A stretch of 64,000 nt of DNA from Flavobacterium akiainvivens (lineage in GTDB: Bacteria > Bacteroidota > Bacteroidia > Flavobacteriales > Flavobacteriaceae). Shown here in pieces: positions 60,031 to 64,000 of this stretch. The notes below the pieces were generated by a model. The model made no database searches. It worked only from the letters and a program-made list of their open reading frames with translations, and was not told the DNA's origin. The DNA lies in assembly GCF_001278115.1 (NCBI RefSeq), contig NZ_LIYD01000005.1, forward strand, positions 4,436,258 to 4,500,257, given 5' to 3'. A program made the position numbers and the translations under genes. How positions within the stretch are numbered: the stretch's first letter is position 1; each line of letters opens with the position of its first letter.

Positions 60031-60324
60031 ATGAACCCAACAGACAACCACAGGCAAATTGCCTACAGGCGGGTAGCACAACTCAGGAGTTTTTATACGC
60101 ACCTGGCTATTTATATACTGATAAACATAGCATTACTGCTGCCTTATTTTATGCTTAACATTGCCGCAATTTTCTGGCAGCGCTGTTTTATTATTATGAT
60201 AGGCGTTGCAGGGCTGGGGGTTTTGGGGCACGCCATGTGGGTTTTCGGGCCCAAGTTTTTCCTACCGTCTAAATGGGAAAGCCGCAAAATGAAGCAGTTT
60301 AAGGATGAATCGGAGCGTAGGTAG
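60031..60324 (+). CDS. 2TM domain-containing protein
   Basis: A 97-residue divergent 2TM protein: RRVAQLRSFYTHLAIYILIN, IMIGVAGLGVLGHAMWVFG, then SKWESRKMKQFKDE. It follows the previous copy by three bases, so the two are translationally coupled. The GFYxNL motif is replaced by SFYTHL, and a longer first helix pair suggests functional divergence. Confidence 0.82.
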   Translation: MNPTDNHRQIAYRRVAQLRSFYTHLAIYILINIALLLPYFMLNIAAIFWQRCFIIMIGVAGLGVLGHAMWVFGPKFFLPSKWESRKMKQFKDESERR

Positions 60325-60341
60325 TAGTTTGCAGTCGCAGT

Positions 60342-60373
60342 CTCAGCACCTAAGCACCTCAGTACCTAAGAAC
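60342..60373. repeat. Octamer array CTNAGNAC, four units
   Basis: CTCAGCAC, CTAAGCAC, CTCAGTAC, CTAAGAAC in exact 8-base phase. It is the reverse-orientation counterpart of 37622-37661 and is located between two 2TM genes. Confidence 0.8.
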
Positions 60374-60405
60374 CTTTAAAAACATTACAACATATATAAA
60401 ATATC

Positions 60406-60726
60406 ATGGAACCAACATTTGAAGAACAGGCAAGGCTTGATAAAGCCAAAAAGAAAGTAAAGGCTATAAAAGGGTTTTATTCGCACCTGGCGGCCTATTT
60501 AATTGTAAATATTGTACTTATCATAATGCATACGGCCGATCTTAAAGAGGGCGAAAATTTTTGGCACTGGAGCACCTTTAGTACTGCATTCTTTTGGGGT
60601 ATAGGCCTTTTGTGCCACGCCTTTGGGGTATTTGGCACCGATGTTTTCCTGGGGTCTGACTGGGAAGAGCGCAAAATAAAAGAGTATATGGACAAAAAGC
60701 CTGAATCGCACAGCAGGTGGGAATAG
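60406..60726 (+). CDS. 2TM domain-containing protein
   Basis: A 106-residue 2TM protein with KKKVKAIKGFYSHLAAYLIV, STAFFWGIGLLCHAFGVFG and GSDWEERKIKEYMDKK. The tail matches the 2TM domain fused to the kinase (SDWEERKLKQLMDK), so these two copies are the closest pair. It is separated from the LytTR gene by 78 bases carrying a heptamer array. Confidence 0.85.
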   Translation: MEPTFEEQARLDKAKKKVKAIKGFYSHLAAYLIVNIVLIIMHTADLKEGENFWHWSTFSTAFFWGIGLLCHAFGVFGTDVFLGSDWEERKIKEYMDKKPESHSRWE

Positions 60727-60730
60727 AGGA

Positions 60731-60758
60731 CAGTTTGCAGATAGCAGTTTGCAGTCCC
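60731..60758. repeat. Heptamer array CAGNNNN, four units
   Basis: CAGTTTG, CAGATAG, CAGTTTG, CAGTCCC in exact 7-base phase, starting four bases after the 2TM stop codon. Confidence 0.75.
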
Positions 60759-60804
60759 GGTGTACAGTTGAGTGAGAACTTTAAACTTTAAACAAACCAA
60801 CTAA

Positions 60805-61560
60805 ATGAACGTAATAATTATTGAAGACGAAAAGCCTGCGGCGCGCCTGCTGCAGCGAAAATTGGCGAGGCTGGATATTGAGGCCCAAACCATGCTGCAC
60901 TCGGTAGAGGAAGCGCTGGAATGGTTTGGCAGTAACCCGCAGCCTGACCTTATTTTCCTGGACATACAGCTTAGCGACGGGCTTTCGTTTGAAATTTTTG
61001 AGGCCATGCCCATTAGCAGCGCCATTATTTTTACCACGGCTTATGATGAATATGCCCTTCGTGCCTTTAAGCTTAACAGCATAGACTACCTGCTGAAGCC
61101 TATTGATGAAGATGACCTGGAAGCTGCCGTTAAGAAATTCCGCGCACGCCAGCCCAAGGAACAGCCGCTGTCGCTGGATTTTGACCAGATTAAGCGTATG
61201 CTGTCAAACCCTTCTGAAAAGGCCTACAAGAAGCGTTTTACCATTAAAATGGGCCAGCACCTTAAGATGGTTAATGTTGAGGATGCCGAGTGCTTTTACA
61301 GCGAAAACAAGGGCACCTACATACACACTACCGAAAACCGCAGCTACCTGCTGGAAAATACCCTTGAGCAGCTTGAAAATGAGCTCGACCCCAAGCAGTT
61401 TTTCCGCGTGAGCCGCAAGTTTATTGTGCACATAAGCGCCATAAAAGATATTGTTGTGTATACCAACTCCCGCCTTAAGATTATCCTGCCTACCTACAAA
61501 GAAGACGAGGTTATTGTAAGCCGGGAACGTGTAAACGACTTTAGGGAGTGGCTGGGGTAG
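60805..61560 (+). CDS. LytTR family response regulator
   Basis: A 251-residue regulator with receiver domain (EDEKPAARLL at the N-terminus, phospho-acceptor D53 in LIFLDIQLSDG, K near 105 in YLLKPID) and a C-terminal LytTR DNA-binding domain from about residue 143 (FTIKMGQHLKMVNVEDAECF, FFRVSRKFIVHISAI). It is the cognate regulator of the LytS-2TM kinase, encoded four genes upstream. Confidence 0.93.
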   Translation: MNVIIIEDEKPAARLLQRKLARLDIEAQTMLHSVEEALEWFGSNPQPDLIFLDIQLSDGLSFEIFEAMPISSAIIFTTAYDEYALRAFKLNSIDYLLKPIDEDDLEAAVKKFRARQPKEQPLSLDFDQIKRMLSNPSEKAYKKRFTIKMGQHLKMVNVEDAECFYSENKGTYIHTTENRSYLLENTLEQLENELDPKQFFRVSRKFIVHISAIKDIVVYTNSRLKIILPTYKEDEVIVSRERVNDFREWLG

Positions 61561-61572
61561 CGCCACAGGCGC

Positions 61573-61600
61573 GTTTGTAGTTCATGGTTTATGGTTGTTT
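61573..61600. repeat. Heptamer array GTTYNTN, four units
   Basis: GTTTGTA, GTTCATG, GTTTATG, GTTGTTT in exact 7-base phase, 13 bases after the LytTR stop. Confidence 0.65.
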
Positions 61601-61670
61601 TTAAAGTTTTGTTTGTTGATTGAATCTGTACAGGTCAGATTCTTTAAAGCGATGATTACGCAGCCCAGCT

Positions 61671-61698
61671 TGTAATTTGTGATTTGTAATTTGTTTTT
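61671..61698. repeat. Heptamer array TGTAATT, four units
   Basis: TGTAATT, TGTGATT, TGTAATT, TGTTTTT in exact 7-base phase within the gene-free spacer before the DoxX gene. Confidence 0.75.
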
Positions 61699-61780
61699 GG
61701 AGTTTACTTCTCTGGATTTTAGTTTGTTATGGTAAATTCTTTACCTTTAATGAGAATTTCCAACCAAAATATTTCCAATC

Positions 61781-62212
61781 ATGAAGATAAACACACCTAC
61801 TACAACTGCCCAAAATATCTTTAGGATAGTATTGGGCTGCCTGTTGCTGTTTACCGGCACCGGCCACCTAACTTTTGTACGCCATGATTTTGCGGCTCAG
61901 GTTCCCACCTGGGTTCCTCTTGAAGCCGATTTAGTTGTGCTTATTTCCGGTGTTGTAGAAATCCTGCTGGGACTGTCGCTTGTAGCACTTGGCAGGTATA
62001 AAGTAGTGGTAGGCTGGGTAGTGGCGCTGTTTTTTGTGGTCATCTTTCCCGGTAATTATGCGCAATATGCCAACCATGTAGATGCTTTTGGCCTTAATAG
62101 TGATAGTTTGCGTCTTACCCGCCTGTTTTTACACCCGCTTTTGGTTATCTGGCCATTATGGAGTTGTGGCTCATGGAAAGCGGCTTTTGGCAAAAAGGAA
62201 ACAACAGCCTAA
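61781..62212 (+). CDS. DoxX family membrane protein
   Basis: A 143-residue protein with four hydrophobic helices (IFRIVLGCLLLFTGTGHLTF, LVVLISGVVEILLGLSLVAL, VVVGWVVALFFVVIFPGNYA, LFLHPLLVIWPLW). The pattern RIVLGxxLxFTGxxH is typical of DoxX/DoxD-like proteins associated with quinone oxidoreductases. Its end overlaps the convergent endonuclease V gene by four bases. Confidence 0.82.
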   Translation: MKINTPTTTAQNIFRIVLGCLLLFTGTGHLTFVRHDFAAQVPTWVPLEADLVVLISGVVEILLGLSLVALGRYKVVVGWVVALFFVVIFPGNYAQYANHVDAFGLNSDSLRLTRLFLHPLLVIWPLWSCGSWKAAFGKKETTA

Positions 62213-62712
62213 ACACCGTCTTTGGTAAGCCTGTCCAGTTCCCTTAGTAATGTAGGTATGCGGTAACTGCCATGCATCATTGCAACATTGTTTACAGCAG
62301 CCTTAAGGCCGGTGCCAATAGCAGTTACATACAGCGGATTTTTGCTGTCACCCCTAAGTACAGGCACTTTTAGTTTTTCAATCGTAGCAAAATTGGTTTT
62401 GGCTACGCCTATTATGGGTGTTTTTTGGTTTAAAGCTTCATACAAGTGCGCGCCAAGGCCGTGTGTGGCGTTATCGTCAAGGTATACAAAGCCGTCTACT
62501 ATAATGCAGTCAATATCGGTAAGGTCTATCTGCTTCAGCAGGCTTAAAATACAGGGCAACTCGCGCCTGTAAAATGCACCGGGTACATACTCTTCAATAC
62601 CGGTAAGGGTTTCGGTGTAAACGGCGTGGGGTTTATCATCGGGCCAGTTAAAGGCAAGGGCTACCGTTTTGGCTGTGTCGTTAAAATAGTAGGTGTCAAA
62701 TGCGAGGATCAT
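62209..62712 (-). CDS. nfi: Endonuclease V (deoxyinosine 3' endonuclease) family protein
   Basis: From ATG 62712 a 167-residue protein with the endonuclease V layout: catalytic Asp in LAFDTYYF at the N-terminus, EEYVPGAFYRRELPCIL in the middle, and VDGFVYLDDNATHGLGAHLY with the second acidic site. It is shorter than the E. coli enzyme and the DGxGxxHPR motif is altered to DGFVYLDD, so it belongs to a divergent branch. It would nick DNA or RNA near inosine. An earlier start at 62760 is not supported. Confidence 0.82.
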   Translation of the reverse strand: MILAFDTYYFNDTAKTVALAFNWPDDKPHAVYTETLTGIEEYVPGAFYRRELPCILSLLKQIDLTDIDCIIVDGFVYLDDNATHGLGAHLYEALNQKTPIIGVAKTNFATIEKLKVPVLRGDSKNPLYVTAIGTGLKAAVNNVAMMHGSYRIPTLLRELDRLTKDGV

Positions 62713-62741
62713 GCCGCCAAAGTACGATACTTTTAAGAGAT

Positions 62742-62786
62742 AAAAAAAACTGTTCGGCAAACAGATTTCTGTTTACAGAACAGTTT
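62742..62786 (-). terminator. Nested hairpin terminator of the csbD-like gene
   Basis: AAACTGTTC (62747-62755) and GAACAGTTT (62778-62786) pair, with an inner stem AAACAG/CTGTTT. On the minus strand it is followed by eight Ts. Confidence 0.8.
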
Positions 62787-62819
62787 CAAGACGTGGTTAT
62801 GGCCTTTGAAGGAAAGAGG

Positions 62820-63002
62820 CTATTGAAAAAGCGAAAGAATTTCCTTTTTCGCTTTGCCTACTTTCTGTTCAATGCGTCCCCACATTTCATCGTCTTTGCC
62901 TTCCTCATACTTCAGGTCATCGTCTGTAAGTTCGGCATATTTTTGTTTCAGTTTTCCTTTAAGTTCGTCCCAGTGTCCTTTTAGTTCAGTTGAATTTGGC
63001 AT
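62820..63002 (-). CDS. CsbD family protein
   Basis: A 60-residue protein with the CsbD pattern: [25 protein letters not shown], then [14 protein letters not shown]. CsbD proteins are small, highly charged and often stress-induced, without a known biochemical role. Monocistronic with its own terminator. Confidence 0.88.
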   Translation of the reverse strand: MPNSTELKGHWDELKGKLKQKYAELTDDDLKYEEGKDDEMWGRIEQKVGKAKKEILSLFQ

Positions 63003-63088
63003 GGTGTTTTGTTTTTATTACAATGTAAAATTACAACCCGTTTTGCCAAGTTTTTGATAAGGATATGGTAAAGGTTTGCTAAAGTTGG

Positions 63089-63640
63089 TTACTGCTTAAC
63101 CTGCACAAAGCGGTTATCCTGAATTTTGTATAGCATTATAAGCGAGTCGTTTTTTAAAACAATATCATTGCAGGGACGGTCGATATAATTAAAGTTGTGG
63201 TAGTATGACTTTATGGTATACACACCGTTTTTTTCTTCAAAATGATTATGTACCGGGTCAGACGACTGTACCTTAAGCTTAGAAACTACCGTATTTGTGC
63301 CGGCATTGTAAATGCAGTAATACACATCGGCCCAGCCAATAAGGAAATGGGTAAACCGGTACGCCGGCGTGTAGGTATCTTTGTATGAAATTAGGTAATG
63401 GTTGTTGCCCAGCGGTTTATAAAATCCATAATAATACTCATGATTTTTATTAAATACGGGTTGGTTAACCTCGTTGGTAGCCAATAATATATCTAAATCA
63501 GCAGGTGTGATTTTTTCGGTATACAGCTTGCGCTTAACATCTCGCGGGGTAAACTTTTTAAGGAAAGCCGGTTCGCCCGAACAGCATACCAATAAGGCCG
63601 ATACTGCAAGCAATACAGCAAAATGTACAGTTGTCTTCAT
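63089..63640 (-). CDS. Lipoprotein of unknown function
   Basis: A 183-residue lipoprotein (lipobox SALLVCC, Cys19 or 20) rich in aromatic residues: YYYGFYKPLGNNHYLISYKD, FTHFLIGWADVYYCIYNAGT, IKSYYHNFNYIDRPCNDIVL. No catalytic motif or known family was recognised. It lies between csbD and the heme A synthase gene on the same strand with no close coupling. Confidence 0.7.
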   Translation of the reverse strand: MKTTVHFAVLLAVSALLVCCSGEPAFLKKFTPRDVKRKLYTEKITPADLDILLATNEVNQPVFNKNHEYYYGFYKPLGNNHYLISYKDTYTPAYRFTHFLIGWADVYYCIYNAGTNTVVSKLKVQSSDPVHNHFEEKNGVYTIKSYYHNFNYIDRPCNDIVLKNDSLIMLYKIQDNRFVQVKQ

Positions 63641-63676
63641 AAGGTTGATTTATAAAGATAACTGTTTTATGCTGAA

Positions 63677-64000
63677 TTATATTGCACTGCGTTTGCTGCG
63701 GCTGCTCTCCATAATCATATAAAACTGAAGCCCGAACACAATAGATGCCACTACAAGGTGCACACTTTGCGATGCAAACGGGAAATCAAAATTATACATG
63801 GCAATACCGCTGGCCGTTATAAGCAACAGCAGGCTAAGCACCCATGATGTTTTTTTGAAGCCCAGGCCTTTTTGCTTGTTCATGATAAACACCCAGATGT
63901 TTAACGCAAGCAATACGATAGAGAATGAACGGTGTATGTAGAATGTAAGGTCGGGTTCTGCCATAACGGTGCTCATGTCTACGCAATTACAATCAGATGC
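63677..64000 (-). CDS. ctaA: Heme A synthase, CtaA/COX15 type (C-terminal part; 5' end outside window)
   Basis: The minus-strand frame stays open to the window edge. The visible 107 codons contain LTFYIHRSFSIVLLALNIWV with the conserved heme-ligand His, then two further hydrophobic helices (WVLSLLLLITASGIAMYNFD, HLVVASIVFGLQFYMIME). This matches the last part of Bacteroidota CtaA, which oxidises heme O to heme A for cytochrome oxidase. The Met at 63976 is internal, not the start. Confidence 0.8.
   Translation of the reverse strand, partial: ASDCNCVDMSTVMAEPDLTFYIHRSFSIVLLALNIWVFIMNKQKGLGFKKTSWVLSLLLLITASGIAMYNFDFPFASQSVHLVVASIVFGLQFYMIMESSRSKRSAI

Noticed and set aside
37622-61698. CRISPR arrays
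   Set aside because: The spacer repeats have 7- or 8-base units with no spacers of 30 bases and no cas genes in the window.

Overview
The window looks like a chromosomal segment of a flavobacterium (Bacteroidota, Flavobacteriaceae-like). The evidence is the recurrent TAnnTTTG minus-7 promoter boxes with short leaders and few Shine-Dalgarno sequences, type IX secretion C-terminal domains, SusC/FecA-style TonB receptors with an N-terminal carboxypeptidase-regulatory-like domain, 2TM-domain proteins, and many lipoproteins with an xxxC lipobox. It contains housekeeping blocks (thrS-infC-rpmI-rplT, ndk, a heme A synthase fragment) interleaved with accessory loci.

Layout. 1-5 kb: the end of an IS21-like element abuts a decapitated short-chain dehydrogenase (SDR). 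It is followed by an apparent oxidoreductase operon (zinc alcohol dehydrogenase, two SDRs, an epimerase-like SDR, a small ABM monooxygenase). 5-10 kb: an accessory island with three tandem perfect hairpins, an AbiEi/AbiEii type IV toxin-antitoxin pair, a small membrane protein, a DUF2971 protein, a promoter-to-terminator stretch without a gene that carries a tRNA-like 3' end, a possible LURP-one-like protein and an AraC remnant. 10-15 kb: an FAD monooxygenase with an N-terminal DnaJ-like zinc motif, AraC and TetR regulators, and two more SDRs, with plausible operator repeats in front of several.

15-34 kb is the most coherent system. Two divergent transcription units share a 160-base promoter region. 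Leftward: imelysin lipoprotein, HTTM membrane protein, FecA-like TonB receptor. Rightward: a second imelysin (GxHxxE type), a di-heme DHOR/DUF1111 lipoprotein and a second HTTM protein. A third unit follows: T9SS cargo, thioredoxin-like protein, ApbE flavin transferase, DUF4266 lipoprotein, DUF3570 protein and an Asp/Ser-rich lipoprotein. A 1548-residue T9SS adhesin-like protein comes last. A shared leader motif links two of these promoters. I infer an envelope metal (probably iron) acquisition and redox system coupled to flavinylation.

34-50 kb: a frameshifted thioredoxin-like gene, an exported protein of the family often named asparagine synthetase B, ndk, a DUF721/DciA-like protein, a cupin/JmjC protein, a complete cyanophycin cycle (cphA, cphB, isoaspartyl peptidase), a Crp/Fnr regulator with an NAD-epimerase, DUF2254 and DUF4833 proteins, then rplT, rpmI, infC (with a non-AUG start) and thrS. 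52-55 kb: an AT-rich island with a KAP NTPase and a GYF_2 membrane protein. 55-64 kb: an outer-membrane trehalase lipoprotein with an EF-hand loop, a ParE-like toxin-antitoxin pair, a LytS kinase fused to a 2TM domain followed by three stand-alone 2TM genes and a LytTR regulator, DoxX, endonuclease V, CsbD and the 3' part of a heme A synthase gene.

Across the core part, many spacers just after stop codons hold short arrays of 7- or 8-nt degenerate tandem units (CTNAGNNN, GTCAAAA, GTTCANN, TGTAATT, CAGNNNN). These are reminiscent of the STRR heptamer repeats of cyanobacteria.
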